Shown piece after piece: positions 46,510 through 61,433 of a stretch of DNA of 64,000 bases. A program made the position numbers and the translations under genes. Numbering within the stretch: the stretch's first letter is position 1; every line of letters begins with the position of its first letter. The stretch spans positions 44,200,450 to 44,264,449 of the forward strand of contig CM068545.1 in assembly GCA_035048495.1 (NCBI GenBank), written 5' to 3'. A model generated the notes under the pieces. The model was not told the origin of the DNA and searched no databases. It was given only the letters and a program-made list of their open reading frames with translations. The DNA comes from Euptelea pleiosperma. Lineage: Eukaryota > Streptophyta > Magnoliopsida > Ranunculales > Eupteleaceae.

Positions 46510-47506
46510 GTTATAGACTTTTTCGCAACCGGACTTCGTAATTTGACTCGATATATTTTATTATAATTGTTTTAACGCATTTGAAGTGTTGAAACAAAAA
46601 TCGGGATAGTTGAAACAAGTTTGTTCCATCTGTGCGTCAATGACTCTAATTGGACTCCGTTTGGTTGTTACATTCCGAAGCCTATAACTAGTGACTTTTG
46701 TGCAACCGGACATCGTAATTTGACTCAAACTCTTCCATTACTATTGTTTCAACACATTTGAAGTATTCGAGAAAGATTCGGGACAGTCGCAACAATTTTG
46801 CTCCATCCGTGCGTCAATGTCTCTATTTGGACTCAGTTTGTGTGTTACATTCCGAAGCCTATAACTAGTGACTTTTTCGCAACCGGACCCTGTAATTTGA
46901 CTCAAACTCTTCCATTACTATTGTTTCAACACATTTAAAGTGTATGAACAAGATTTGGGACAGTCGAAAGAAGTTTGCTCCATCCGTTCGTCAATTTCTC
47001 TAATTGGACTCAATTTGTGTGTTACATTCCTAAGCCTATAATTACTTACTTTTTCGCAATCGGAATCCGTAATTTGACTCAATATCTTCTATTATAATTG
47101 TTTTAACGCATTTGATGTGTTGGAACAAGATTCGGGGCTGTCGGAACAAGTTTGCTCCATTCGTTCGTCAATGTCTCTAATTGGACTCAGATTGGGTGTT
47201 ACATTCCTAAGCCTATAATTACTGACTTTTTCGCAACCAGACTTCGTAATTTCACTCAATATCTTCTATTAGAATTGTTTTACACATTTGAAGTGTTAGA
47301 ACAAGATTCGGGACTATAGGAACAAGTTTGTCCCATTCGTGCATCAATGACTCTAATTGGACTCAGTTTGTGCGTCACATTCCAAAGCTTATAACTAGTG
47401 AGTTTTGCACAACCGGACCTCGTAATTTGACTCAATCTCTTCCATTGCAATTGTTTCAACACATTTGAAGTATTGGATCAAGATTCGGGACAATCGGAAC
47501 AAGTTT
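46510..47506. repeat. 997-bp sub-unit (five full monomers plus one shortened), copy 1
   Basis: 5 x 177 + 112 = 997. It has the same boundary word (TTATAGAC) at both ends. Confidence 0.88.
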
Positions 47507-49562
47507 GTTATAGACTTTTTCGCAACCGAACTTCGTAATTTGACTCGATATATTTTACTATAATTGTTTTAACGCATTTGAAGTGTTGAAACAAGAATCG
47601 GGATAGTTGAAACAAGTTTGTTCCATCCGTGCGTGAATGACTCTAATTGGACTCAGTTTGGTTGTTACATTTCGAAGCCTATAACTAGTGACTTTTGTGC
47701 AACCGGACATCGTAATTTGACTCAAACTCTTCCATTACTATTGTTTCAACACATTTGAAGTGTTTGAGAAAGATTCGGGACAGTCGCAACAATTTTGCTC
47801 CATCCGTGCGTCAATGTCTCTATTTGGACTCAGTTTGTGTGTTACATTCCGAAGCCTATAACTAGTGACTTTTTCGCAACCGGACCCTGTAATTTGACTC
47901 AAACTCTTCCATTACTATTGTTTCAACACATTTGAAGTGTATGAACAAGATTTGGGACAGTCGAAAGAAGTTTGCTCCATCCGTTCGTCAATGTCTCTAA
48001 TTGGACTCAATTTGTGTGTTACATTCCTAAGCCTATAATTACTTCCTTTTTCGCAATCGAAATCTGTAATTTGACTCAATATCTTCTATTACAATTGTTT
48101 TAACGCATTTGATGTGTTGGAACAAGATTAGGGACTGTCGGAACAAGTTTACCCCATTCGTGCGTAAATGACTCCAATTGCACTCAGTTTGTGCGTTACA
48201 TTCCCAAGCTTATAACTAGTGACTTTTGCACAACCGGACCTCGTAATTTGACTCAATATCTTCCATTACAATTGTTTTAACACATTTGAACTGTTGAAAA
48301 AAGATTCGGGACAGTCGAAACAAGTTTGCTCCACTCGTTCGTCAATGTCTCTAATTGGACTCAGTTTGGGTGTTACATTCCTAGGCCTATAATTACTGAC
48401 TTTTTCGTAACCGGACTTCGTATTTTGGCTCAATATCTTGTATTACAATTGTTTTAACACATTTGAAGTGTTGAACAAGATTCGGGACTGTCGGAACAAG
48501 TTTGCCCCATTCGTGCGTCAATGACTCTAATTGGACTCAGCTTGTGCGTTACATTCCTTAGCTTATAACTAGTGACTTTTTCACAACCGGACCTCGTAAT
48601 TTGACTCAACATCTTCTATTACAATTGTTTTAACACATTTGAAGACTTGGAACAAGATTCGGGACAGTCGGAACAAGTTTGCTCCGTTCGTGCGTCAATG
48701 GCTATAATTGGACTCAGTTTGTGCGTTACACTCCTAAGCTTATAACAAGTGACTTTTTCGCAACTGGATCTCGTAATTTGACTCAATCTGTTCCATTGCA
48801 ATTGTTTCAACACATTTAAAGTCTTGGAACAAGATTTAGGACAGTCGGAAGAAGTTTGCTCCATCCGTTCGTCAACGTCTTTAATTGGACTCAATTTGTT
48901 TGTTACATTCCTAAGCCTATAATTACTTACTTTTTCGCAATCGGACTTCGTAATTTGACTCAATATCTTCTTACGATTGTTTCAACACATTTGAAGTGTT
49001 GGAACAAGATTCGGGACTGTCGGAACAGGTTTACCGCATCGTGCGTCAATAACCCTAATTGGACTCAGTTTGTGCGTGACATTCCCAAGCTTATAACTAG
49101 TTTCATTTGCACAACCGGATCTCGTAATTTGACTTAGTATCTTCCATTACAATTGTTTCAACACATTTGAACTGTTGAAAAAAGATTCGGGACAATCGGA
49201 ACAAGTTTGCTCCATTCGTTCGTCAATGTCTCTAATTGGACTCAGATTGGGTGTTACATTCCTAAGCGTATAATTACTGACTTTTTCGCAACCAGACTTC
49301 GTAATTTCACTCAATATCTTCTATTAGAATTGTTTTAACACATTTGAAGTGTTAGAACAAGATTCGGGACTATAGGAACAAGTTTGTCCCATTCGTGCAT
49401 CAATGACTCTAATTGGACTCAGTTTGTGCGTCACATTCCAAAGCTTATAACTAGTGAGTTTTGCACAACCGGACCTCGTAATTTGACTCAATCTCTTCCA
49501 TTGTAATTGTTTCAACACATTTGAAGTGTTGGAACAAGATTCGGGACAATCGGAACAAGTTT
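47507..49562. repeat. 2056-bp sub-unit, super-unit 1
   Basis: The modal HOR minus two monomers; the loss is a fusion near 48830 between CTTGGAACAAGATT and TAGGACAGTCGG. The same fusion recurs in every super-unit, at about 54138, 58448 and 62758. Confidence 0.88.
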
Positions 49563-51816
49563 GTTATTTACTTTTTCACAACCGGACTTCGTAATTTGAC
49601 TCAATATCTTTTATTATAATTGTTTTAACACATTTGAAGTGTTGGAACAAGAATCGGGATAGTTGAAACAATTTTGTTCCATCCGTGCGTCAATGACTCT
49701 AATTGGACTCAGTTTGGTTGTTACATTCCGAAGCCTATAACTAGTGACTTTTGTGCAACCGGACATCGTAATTTGACTCAAACTCTTCCATTACAATTGT
49801 TTCAACACATTTGAAGTGTTTGAGAAAGATTCGGGACAGTCGCAACAATTTTGCTTTATCCGTGCGTCAATGTCTCTATTTGGACTCAGTTTGTGTGTTA
49901 CATTCCGAAGCCTATAACTAGTGACTTTTTCGCAACCGGACCCTGTAATTTGACTCAAACTCTTCCATTACTATTGTTTCAACACATTTGAAGTGTATGA
50001 ACAAGATTTGGGACAGTCGAAAGAAGTTTGCTCCATCCGTTCGTCAATGTCTCTAATTGGACTCAATTTGTGTGTTACATTCGTAAGCCTATAATTACTT
50101 ACTTTTTTGCAATCGGAATCTGTAATTTGACTCAATATCTTCTATTACAATTGTTTTAACGCATTTGATGTGTTGGAACAAGATTAGGGACTGCCGGAAC
50201 AAGTTTACCCCATTCGTGCGTAAATGACTCCAATTGCACTCAGTTTGTGCATTACGTTCCCAAGCTTATAACTAGTGACTTTTGCACAACCGGACCTCGT
50301 AATTTGACTCAATATCTTCCATTACAATTGTTTTAACACATTTGAACTGTTGAAAAAAGATTCGGGACAGTCGGAACAAGTTTGCTCCATTCGTTCGTCA
50401 ATGTCTCTAATTGGACTCAGTTTGGGTGTTACATTCCTAAGCCTATATTTACTGACTTTTTCGTAACCGGACTTCGTATTTTGGCTCAATATCTTGTATT
50501 ACAATTGTTTTAACACATTTGAAGTGTTGAACAAGTCGGGACTGTCGGAACAAGTTTGCCCCATTCGTGCGTCAATGACTCTAATTGGACTCAGTTTGTG
50601 CGTTACATTCCTTAGCTTATAACTAGTGACTTTTTCACAACCGGACCTCGTAATTTGACTCAATATCTTCTATTACAATTGTTTTAACACATTTGAAGAC
50701 TTGGAACAAGATTCGGGACAGTCAGAACAAGTTTGCTCCGTTCGTGTGTCAATGCCTATAATTGGACTCAGTTTGTGCGTTACACTCCTAAGCTTATAAC
50801 AAGTGACTTTTTCGCAACCGGATCTCGTAATTTGACTCAATCTGTTCCATTGCAATTGTTTCAACACATTTAAAGTCTTGGAACAAGATTCGGGACAATC
50901 GAAACAAGTTTGCTCCATCCGTGCGTCAATGTCTCTAATTGGACTCAGTTTGTTTGTTACATTCCGAAGCCTATAACTAGTGACTTTTGTGCAACCAGAC
51001 ATCGTAATTTGACTCAAACTCTTCCATTACTATTGTTTCAACACATTTGAAGTGTTTGAGAAAGATTCGGGACAGTCGCAACAATTTTGCTCCATCCGTG
51101 CGTCAATGTCTCTATTTGGACTCAGTTTGTGTGTTACATTCCGAAGCCTATAACTAGTGACTTTTTCGCAACCGGCCCCTGTAATTTGACTCAAACTCTT
51201 CCATTACTATTGTTTCAACACATTTGAAGTGTATGAACAAGATTTGGGACAGTCGAAAGAAGTTTGCTCCATCCGTTCGTCAATGTCTCTAATTGGACTC
51301 AATTTGTTTGTTACATTCGTAAGCCTATAATTACTTAATATCTTCTATTACAATTTGTTTGGACGCAATCGGAATCTGTAATTTGACTCAATATCTTCTA
51401 TTACAATTGGTTTAACGCATTTGATGTGTTGGAACAAGATTCGGGACTGTCGGAACAAGTTTGCTCCATTCGTTCGTCAATGTCTCTAATTGGACTCAGA
51501 TTGGGTGTTACATTCCTAAGCCTATAATTACTGACTTTTTCGCAACCAGACTTCGTAATTTCACTCAATATCTTCTATTAGAATTGTTTTTACACATTTG
51601 AAGTGTTAGAACAAGATTCGGGACTATAGGAACAAATTTGTCCCATTCGTGCATCAATGACTCTAATTGGACTCAGTTTGTGCGTCACATTCCAAAGCTT
51701 ATAACTAGTGAGTTTTGCACAACCGGACCTCGTAATTTGACTCAATCTCTTCCATTGCAATTGTTTCAACAAATTTGAAGAGTTGGAACAAGATTCGGGA
51801 CAATCGGAACAAGTTT
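49563..51816. repeat. 2254-bp sub-unit, super-unit 2
   Basis: The modal HOR minus one monomer plus a 20-bp insertion at 51337-51364. Confidence 0.87.
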
Positions 51817-52812
51817 GTTATAGACTTTTTCGCAACCGGACTTCGTAATTTGACTCGATATATTTTATTATAATTGTTTTAACGCATTTGAAGTGTTGAA
51901 ACAAAAATCGGGATAGTTGAAACAAGTTTGTTCCATCTGTGCGTCAATGACTCTAATTGGACTCCGTTTGGTTGTTACATTCCGAAGCCTATAACTAGTG
52001 ACTTTTGTGCAACCGGACATCGTAATTTGACTCAAACTCTTCCATTACTATTGTTTCAACACATTTGAAGTGTTCGAGAAAGATTCGGGACAGTCGCAAC
52101 AATTTTGCTCCATCCGTGCGTCAATGTCTCTATTTGGACTCAGTTTGTGTGTTACATTCCGAAGCCTATAACTAGTGACTTTTTCGCAACCGGACCCTGT
52201 AATTTGACTCAAACTCTTCCATTACTATTGTTTCAACACATTTAAAGTGTATGAACAAGATTTGGGACAGTCGAAAGAAGTTTGCTCCATCCGTTCGTCA
52301 ATTTCTCTAATTGGACTCAATTTGTGTGTTACATTCCTAAGCCTATAATTACTTACTTTTTCGCAATCGGAATCCGTAATTTGACTCAATATCTTCTATT
52401 ATAATTGTTTTAACGCATTTGATGTGTTGGAACAAGATTCGGGGCTGTCGGAACAAGTTTGCTCCATTCGTTCGTCAATGTCTCTAATTGGACTCAGATT
52501 GGGTGTTACATTCCTAAGCCTATAATTACTGACTTTTTCGCAACCAGACTTCGTAATTTCACTCAATATCTTCTATTAGAATTGTTTTACACATTTGAAG
52601 TGTTAGAACAAGATTCGGGACTATAGGAACAAGTTTGTCCCATTCGTGCATCAATGACTCTAATTGGACTCAGTTTGTGCGTCACATTCCAAAGCTTATA
52701 ACTAGTGAGTTTTGCACAACCGGACCTCGTAATTTGACTCAATCTCTTCCATTGCAATTGTTTCAACACATTGAAGTATTGGATCAAGATTCGGGACAAT
52801 CGGAACAAGTTT
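51817..52812. repeat. 997-bp sub-unit, copy 2 (996 bp)
   Basis: Nearly identical to 46510-47506; one T is missing in ACACATTGAAG near 52770. Confidence 0.88.
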
Positions 52813-54869
52813 GTTATAGACTTTTTCGCAACCGAACTTCGTAATTTGACTCGATATATTTTACTATAATTGTTTTAAACGCATTTGAAGTGTTGAAACA
52901 AGAATCGGGATAGTTGAAACAAGTTTGTTCCATCCGTGCGTGAATGACTCTAATTGGACTCAGTTTGGTTGTTACATTTCGAAGCCTATAACTAGTGACT
53001 TTTGTGCAACCGGACATCGTAATTTGACTCAAACTCTTCCATTACTATTGTTTCAACACATTTGAAGTGTTTGAGAAAGATTCGGGACAGTCGCAACAAT
53101 TTTGCTCCATCCGTGCGTCAATGTCTCTATTTGGACTCAGTTTGTGTGTTACATTCCGAAGCCTATAACTAGTGACTTTTTCGCAACCGGACCCTGTAAT
53201 TTGACTCAAACTCTTCCATTACTATTGTTTCAACACATTTGAAGTGTATGAACAAGATTTGGGACAGTCGAAAGAAGTTTGCTCCATCCGTTCGTCAATG
53301 TCTCTAATTGGACTCAATTTGTGTGTTACATTCCTAAGCCTATAATTACTTCCTTTTTCGCAATCGAAATCTGTAATTTGACTCAATATCTTCTATTACA
53401 ATTGTTTTAACGCATTTGATGTGTTGGAACAAGATTAGGGACTGTCGGAACAAGTTTACCCCATTCGTGCGTAAATGACTCCAATTGCACTCAGTTTGTG
53501 CGTTACATTCCCAAGCTTATAACTAGTGACTTTTGCACAACCGGACCTCGTAATTTGACTCAATATCTTCCATTACAATTGTTTTAACACATTTGAACTG
53601 TTGAAAAAAGATTCGGGACAGTCGAAACAAGTTTGCTCCATTCGTTCGTCTATGTCTCTAATTGGACTCAGTTTGGGTGTTACATTCCTAGGCCTATAAT
53701 TACTGACTTTTTCGTAACTGGACTTCGTATTTTGGCTCAATATCTTGTATTACAATTGTTTTAACACATTTGAAGTGTTGAACAAGATTCGGGACTGTCG
53801 GAACAAGTTTGCCCCATTCGTGCGTCAATGACTCTAATTGGACTCAGTTTGTGCGTTACATTCCTTAGCTTATAACTAGTGACTTTTTCACAACCGGACC
53901 TCGTAATTTGACTCAACATCTTCTATTACAATTGTTTTAACACATTTGAAGACTTGGAACAAGATTCGGGACAGTCGGAACAAGTTTGCTCCGTTCGTGC
54001 GTCAATGGCTATAATTGGACTCAGTTTGTGCGTTACACTCCTAAGCTTATAACAAGTGACTTTTTCGCAACTGGATCTCGTAATTTGACTCAATCTGTTC
54101 CATTGCAATTGTTTCAACACATTTAAAGTCTTGGAACAAGATTTAGGACAGTCGGAAGAAGTTTGCTCCATCCGTTCGTCAACGTCTTTAATTGGACTCA
54201 ATTTGTTTGTTACATTCCTAAGCCTATAATTACTTACTTTTTCGCAATCGGACTTCGTAATTTGACTCAATATCTTCTTACGATTGTTTCAACACATTTG
54301 AAGTGTTGGAACAAGATTCGGGACTGTCGGAACAGGTTTACCGCATCGTGCGTCAATAACCCTAATTGGACTCAGTTTGTGCGTGACATTCCCAAGCTTA
54401 TAACTAGTTTCATTTGCACAACCGGATCTCGTAATTTGACTTAGTATCTTCCATTACAATTGTTTCAACACATTTGAACTGTTGAAAAAAGATTCGGGAC
54501 AATCGGAACAAGTTTGCTCCATTCGTTCGTCAATGTCTCTAATTGGACTCAGATTGGGTGTTACATTCCTAAGCCTATAATTACTGACTTTTTCGCAACC
54601 AGACTTCGTAATTTCACTCAATATCTTCTATTAGAATTGTTTTAACACATTTGAAGTGTTAGAACAAGATTCGGGACTATAGGAACAAGTTTGTCCCATT
54701 CGTGCATCAATGACTCTAATTGGACTCAGTTTGTGCGTCACATTCCAAAGCTTATAACTAGTGAGTTTTGCACAACCGGACCTCGTAATTTGACTCAATC
54801 TCTTCCATTGTAATTGTTTCAACACATTTGAAGTGTTGGAACAAGATTCGGGACAATCGGAACAAGTTT
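52813..54869. repeat. 2056-bp-type sub-unit, super-unit 2 (2057 bp)
   Basis: One extra A near 52878 (TTTTAAACGC); otherwise as in super-unit 1. Confidence 0.88.
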
Positions 54870-57123
54870 GTTATTTACTTTTTCACAACCGGACTTCGTA
54901 ATTTGACTCAATATCTTTTATTATAATTGTTTTAACACATTTGAAGTGTTGGAACAAGAATCGGGATAGTTGAAACAATTTTGTTCCATCCGTGCGTCAA
55001 TGACTCTAATTGGACTCAGTTTGGTTGTTACATTCCGAAGCCTATAACTAGTGACTTTTGTGCAACCGGACATCGTAATTTGACTCAAACTCTTCCATTA
55101 CAATTGTTTCAACACATTTGAAGTGTTTGAGAAAGATTCGGGACAGTCGCAACAATTTTGCTCTATCCGTGCGTCAATGTCTCTATTTGGACTCAGTTTG
55201 TGTGTTACATTCCGAAGCCTATAACTAGTGACTTTTTCGCAACCGGACCCTGTAATTTGACTCAAACTCTTCCATTACTATTGTTTCAACACATTTGAAG
55301 TGTATGAACAAGATTTGGGACAGTCGAAAGAAGTTTGCTCCATCCGTTCGTCAATGTCTCTAATTGGACTCAATTTGTGTGTTACATTCGTAAGCCTATA
55401 ATTACTTACTTTTTTGCAATCGGAATCTGTAATTTGACTCAATATCTTCTATTACAATTGTTTTAACGCATTTGATGTGTTGGAACAAGATTAGGGACTG
55501 CCGGAACAAGTTTACCCCATTCGTGCGTAAATGACTCCAATTGCACTCAGTTTGTGCATTACGTTCCCAAGCTTATAACTAGTGACTTTTGCACAACCGG
55601 ACCTCGTAATTTGACTCAATATCTTCCATTACAATTGTTTTAACACATTTGAACTGTTGAAAAAAGATTCGGGACAGTCGGAACAAGTTTGCTCCATTCG
55701 TTCGTCAATGTCTCTAATTGGACTCAGTTTGGGTGTTACATTCCTAAGCCTATATTTACTGACTTTTTCGTAACCGGACTTCGTATTTTGGCTCAATATC
55801 TTGTATTACAATTGTTTTAACACATTTGAAGTGTTGAACAAGTCGGGACTGTCGGAACAAGTTTGCCCCATTCGTGCGTCAATGACTCTAATTGGACTCA
55901 GTTTGTGCGTTACATTCCTTAGCTTATAACTAGTGACTTTTTCACAACTGGACCTCGTAATTTGACTCAATATCTTCTATTACAATTGTTTTAACACATT
56001 TGAAGACTTGGAACAAGATTCGGGACAGTCAGAACAAGTTTGCTCCGTTCGTGTGTCAATGCCTATAATTGGACTCAGTTTGTGCGTTACACTCCTAAGC
56101 TTATAACAAGTGACTTTTTCGCAACCGGATCTCGTAATTTGACTCAATCTGTTCCATTGCAATTGTTTCAACACATTTAAAGTCTTGGAACAAGATTCGG
56201 GACAATCGAAACAAGTTTGCTCCATCCGTGCGTCAATGTCTCTAATTGGACTCAGTTTGTTTGTTACATTCCGAAGCCTATAACTAGTGACTTTTGTGCA
56301 ACCAGACATCGTAATTTGACTCAAACTCTTCCATTACTATTGTTTCAACACATTTGAAGTGTTTGAGAAAGATTCGGGACAGTCGCAACAATTTTGCTCC
56401 ATCCGTGCGTCAATGTCTCTATTTGGACTCAGTTTGTGTGTTACATTCCGAAGCCTATAACTAGTGACTTTTTCGCAACCGGACCCTGTAATTTGACTCA
56501 AACTCTTCCATTACTATTGTTTCAACACATTTGAAGTGTATGAACAAGATTTGGGACAGTCGAAAGAAGTTTGCTCCATCCATTCGTCAATGTCTCTAAT
56601 TGGACTCAATTTGTTTGTTACATTCGTAAGCCTATAATTACTTAATATCTTCTATTACAATTTGTTTGGACGCAATCGGAATCTGTAATTTGACTCAATA
56701 TCTTCTATTACAATTGGTTTAACGCATTTGATGTGTTGGAACAAGATTCGGGACTGTCGGAACAAGTTTGCTCCATTCGTTCGTCAATGTCTCTAATTGG
56801 ACTCAGATTGGGTGTTACATTCCTAAGCCTATAATTACTGACTTTTTCGCAACCAGACTTCGTAATTTCACTCAATATCTTCTATTAGAATTGTTTTTAC
56901 ACATTTGAAGTGTTAGAACAAGATTCGGGACTATAGGAACAAGTTTGTCCCATTCGTGCATCAATGACTCTAATTGGACTCAGTTTGTGCGTCACATTCC
57001 AAAGCTTATAACTAGTGAGTTTTGCACAACCGGACCTCGTAATTTGACTCAATCTCTTCCATTGCAATTGTTTCAACACATTTGAAGTATTGGATCAAGA
57101 TTCGGGACAATCGGAACAAGTTT
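54870..57123. repeat. 2254-bp sub-unit, super-unit 3
   Basis: Carries the 20-bp insertion at 56644-56671. Its end switches from first-type variants (GTTTTTACAC near 56890) to 997-end variants (GGAACAAGTTTGTCCC near 56936, GTATTGGATCAAG near 57088), so the 997-bp sub-unit is absent. Confidence 0.87.
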
Positions 57124-59179
57124 AGTATAGACTTTTTCGCAACCGAACTTCGTAATTTGACTCGATATATTTTACTATAATTGTTTTAACGCATTTGAAG
57201 TGTTGAAACAAAAATCGGGATAGTTGAAACAAGTTTGTTCCATCCGTGCGTGAATGACTCTAATTGGACTCAGTTTGGTTGTTACATTTCGAAGCCTATA
57301 ACTAGTGACTTTTGTGCAACCGGACATCGTAATTTGACTCAAACTCTTCCATTACTATTGTTTCAACACATTTGAAGTGTTTGAGAAAGATTCGGGACAG
57401 TCGCAACAATTTTGCTCCATCCGTGCGTCAATGTCTCTATTTGGACTCAGTTTGTGTGTTACATTCCGAAGCCTATAACTAGTGACTTTTTCGCAACCGG
57501 ACCCTGTAATTTGACTCAAACTCTTCCATTACTATTGTTTCAACACATTTGAAGTGTACGAACAAGATTTGGGACAGTCGAAAGAAGTTTGCTCCATCCG
57601 TTCGTCAATGTCTCTAATTGGACTCAATTTGTGTGTTACATTCCTAAGCCTATAATTACTTCCTTTTTCGCAATCGAAATCTGTAATTTGACTCAATATC
57701 TTCTATTACAATTGTTTTAACGCATTTGATGTGTTGGAACAAGATTAGGGACTGTCGGAACAAGTTTACCCCATTCGTGCGTAAATGACTCCAATTGCAC
57801 TCAGTTTGTGCGTTACATTCCCAAGCTTATAACTAGTGACTTTTGCACAACCGGACCTCGTAATTTGACTCAATATCTTCCATTACAATTGTTTTAACAC
57901 ATTTGAACTGTTGAAAAAAGATTCGGGACAGTCGAAATAAGTTTGCTCCATTCGTTCGTCAATGTCTCTAATTGGACTCAGTTTGGGTGTTACATTCCTA
58001 GGCCTATAATTACTGACTTTTTCGTAACCGGACTTCGTATTTTGGCTCAATATCTTGTATTACAATTGTTTTAACACATTTGAAGTGTTGAACAAGATTC
58101 GGGACTGTCGGAACAAGTTTGCCCCATTCGTGCGTCAATGACTCTAATTGGACTCAGTTTGTGCGTTACATTCCTTAGCTTATAACTAGTGACTTTTTCA
58201 CAACCGGACCTCGTAATTTGACTCAACATCTTCTATTACAATTGTTTTAACACATTTGAAGACTTGGAACAAGATTCGGGACAGTCGGAACAAGTTTGCT
58301 CCGTTCGTGCGTCAATGGCTATAATTGGACTCAGTTTGTGCGTTACACTCCTAAGCTTATAACAAGTGACTTTTTCGCAACTGGATCTCGTAATTTGACT
58401 CAATCTGTTCCATTGCAATTGTTTCAACACATTTAAAGTCTTGGAACAAGATTTAGGACAGTCGGAAGAAGTTTGCTCCATCCGTTCGTCAACGTCTTTA
58501 ATTGGACTCAATTTGTTTGTTACATTCCTAAGCCTATAATTACTTACTCTTTCGCAATCGGACTTCGTAATTTGACTCAATATCTTCTTACGATTGTTTC
58601 AACACATTTGAAGTGTTGGAACAAGATTCGGGACTGTCGGAACAGGTTTACCGCATCGTGCGTCAATAACCCTAATTGGACTCAGTTTGTGCGTGACATT
58701 CCCAAGCTTATAACTAGTTTCATTTGCACAACCGGATCTCGTAATTTGACTTAGTATCTTCCATTACAATTGTTTCAACACATTTGAACTGTTGAAAAAA
58801 GATTCGGGACAATCGGAACAAGTTTGCTCCATTCGTTCGTCAATGTCTCTAATTGGACTCAGATTGGGTGTTACATTCCTAAGCCTATAATTACTGACTT
58901 TTTCGCAACCAGACTTCGTAATTTCACTCAATATCTTCTATTAGAATTGTTTTAACACATTTGAAGTGTTAGAACAAGATTCGGGACTATAGGAACAAGT
59001 TTGTCCCATTCGTGCATCAATGACTCTAATTGGACTCAGTTTGTGCGTCACATTCCAAAGCTTATAACTAGTGAGTTTTGCACAACCGGACCTCGTAATT
59101 TGACTCAATCTCTTCCATTGTAATTGTTTCAACACATTTGAAGTGTTGGAACAAGATTCGGGACAATCGGAACAAGTTT
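57124..59179. repeat. 2056-bp sub-unit, super-unit 3
   Basis: Boundary reads TTTAGTATAGAC instead of TTTGTTATAGAC. It contains an isolated first-type patch (ACAAAAATCGGG near 57208). Confidence 0.87.
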
Positions 59180-61433
59180 GTTATTTACTTTTTCACAACC
59201 GGACTTCGTAATTTGACTCAATATCTTTTATTATAATTGTTTTAACACATTTGAAGTGTTGGAACAAGAATCGGGATAGTTGAAACAATTTTGTTCCATC
59301 CGTGCGTCAATGACTCTAATTGGACTCAGTTTGGTTGTTACATTCCGAAGCCTATAACTAGTGACTTTTGTGCAACCGGACATCGTAATTTGACTCAAAC
59401 TCTTCCATTACAATTGTTTCAACACATTTGAAGTGTTTGAGAAAGATTCGGGACAGTCGCAACAATTTTGCTCTATCCGTGCGTCAATGTCTCTATTTGG
59501 ACTCAGTTTGTGTGTTACATTCCGAAGCCTATAACTAGTGACTTTTTCGCAACCGGACCCTGTAATTTGACTCAAACTCTTCCATTACTATTGTTTCAAC
59601 ACATTTGAAGTGTATGAACAAGATTTGGGACAGTCGAAAGAAGTTTGCTCCATCCGTTCGTCAATGTCTCTAATTGGACTCAATTTGTGTGTTACATTCG
59701 TAAGCCTATAATTACTTACTTTTTTGCAATCGGAATCTGTAATTTGACTCAATATCTTCTATTACAATTGTTTTAACGCATTTGATGTGTTGGAACAAGA
59801 TTAGGGACTGCCGGAACAAGTTTACCCCATTCGTGCGTAAATGACTCCAATTGCACTCAGTTTGTGCATTACGTTCCCAAGCTTATAACTAGTGACTTTT
59901 GCACAACCGGACCTCGTAATTTGACTCAATATCTTCCATTACAATTGTTTTAACACATTTGAACTGTTGAAAAAAGATTCGGGACAGTCGGAACAAGTTT
60001 GCTCCATTCGTTCGTCTATGTCTCTAATTGGACTCAGTTTGGGTGTTACATTCCTAAGCCTATATTTACTGACTTTTTCGTAACCGGACTTCGTATTTTG
60101 GCTCAATATCTTGTATTACAATTGTTTTAACACATTTGAAGTGTTGAACAAGTCGGGACTGTCGGAACAAGTTTGCCCCATTCGTGCCTCAATGACTCTA
60201 ATTGGACTCAGTTTGTGCGTTACATTCCTTAGCTTATAACTAGTGACTTTTTCACAACCGGACCTCGTAATTTGACTCAATATCTTCTATTACAATTGTT
60301 TTAACACATTTGAAGACTTGGAACAAGATTCAGGACAGTCAGAACAAGTTTGCTCCGTTCGTGTGTCAATGCCTATAATTGGACTCAGTTTGTGCGTTAC
60401 ACTCCTAAGCTTATAACAAGTGACTTTTTCGCAACCGGATCTCGTAATTTGACTCAATCTGTTCCATTGCAATTGTTTCAACACATTTAAAGTCTTGGAA
60501 CAAGATTCGGGACAATCGAAACAAGTTTGCTCCATCCGTGCGTCAATGTCTCTAATTGGACTCAGTTTGTTTGTTACATTCCGAAGCCTATAACTAGTGA
60601 CTTTTGTGCAACCAGACATCGTAATTTGACTCAAACTCTTCCATTACTATTGTTTCAACACATTTGAAGTGTTTGAGAAAGATTCGGGACAGTCGCAACA
60701 ATTTTGCTCCATCCGTGCGTCAATGTCTCTATTTGGACTCAGTTTGTGTGTTACATTCCGAAGCCTATAACTAGTGACTTTTTCGCAACCGGACCCTGTA
60801 ATTTGACTCAAACTCTTCCATTACTATTGTTTCAACACATTTGAAGTGTATGAACAAGATTTGGGACAGTCGAAAGAAGTTTGCTCCATCCGTTCGTCAA
60901 TGTCTCTAATTGGACTCAATTTGTTTGTTACATTCGTAAGCCTATAATTACTTAATATCTTCTATTACAATTTGTTTGGACGCAATCGGAATCTGTAATT
61001 TGACTCAATATCTTCTATTACAATTGGTTTAACGCATTTGATGTGTTGGAACAAGATTCGGGACTGTCGGAACAAGTTTGCTCCATTCGTTCGTCAATGT
61101 CTCTAATTGGACTCAGATTGGGTGTTACATTCCTAAGCCTATAATTACTGACTTTTTCGCAACCAGACTTCGTAATTTCACTCAATATCTTCTATTAGAA
61201 TTGTTTTTACACATTTGAAGTGTTAGAACAAGATTCGGGACTATAGGAACAAATTTGTCCCATTCGTGCATCAATGACTCTAATTGGACTCAGTTTGTGC
61301 GTCACATTCCAAAGCTTATAACTAGTGAGTTTTGCACAACCGGACCTCGTAATTTGACTCAATCTCTTCCATTGCAATTGTTTCAACAAATTTGAAGAGT
61401 TGGAACAAGATTCGGGACAATCGGAACAAGTTT
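59180..61433. repeat. 2254-bp sub-unit, super-unit 4
   Basis: 20-bp insertion at 60954-60981. It keeps first-type variants through to the end (GGAACAAATTTG near 61248, CAACAAATTTGAAGAG near 61383). Confidence 0.87.
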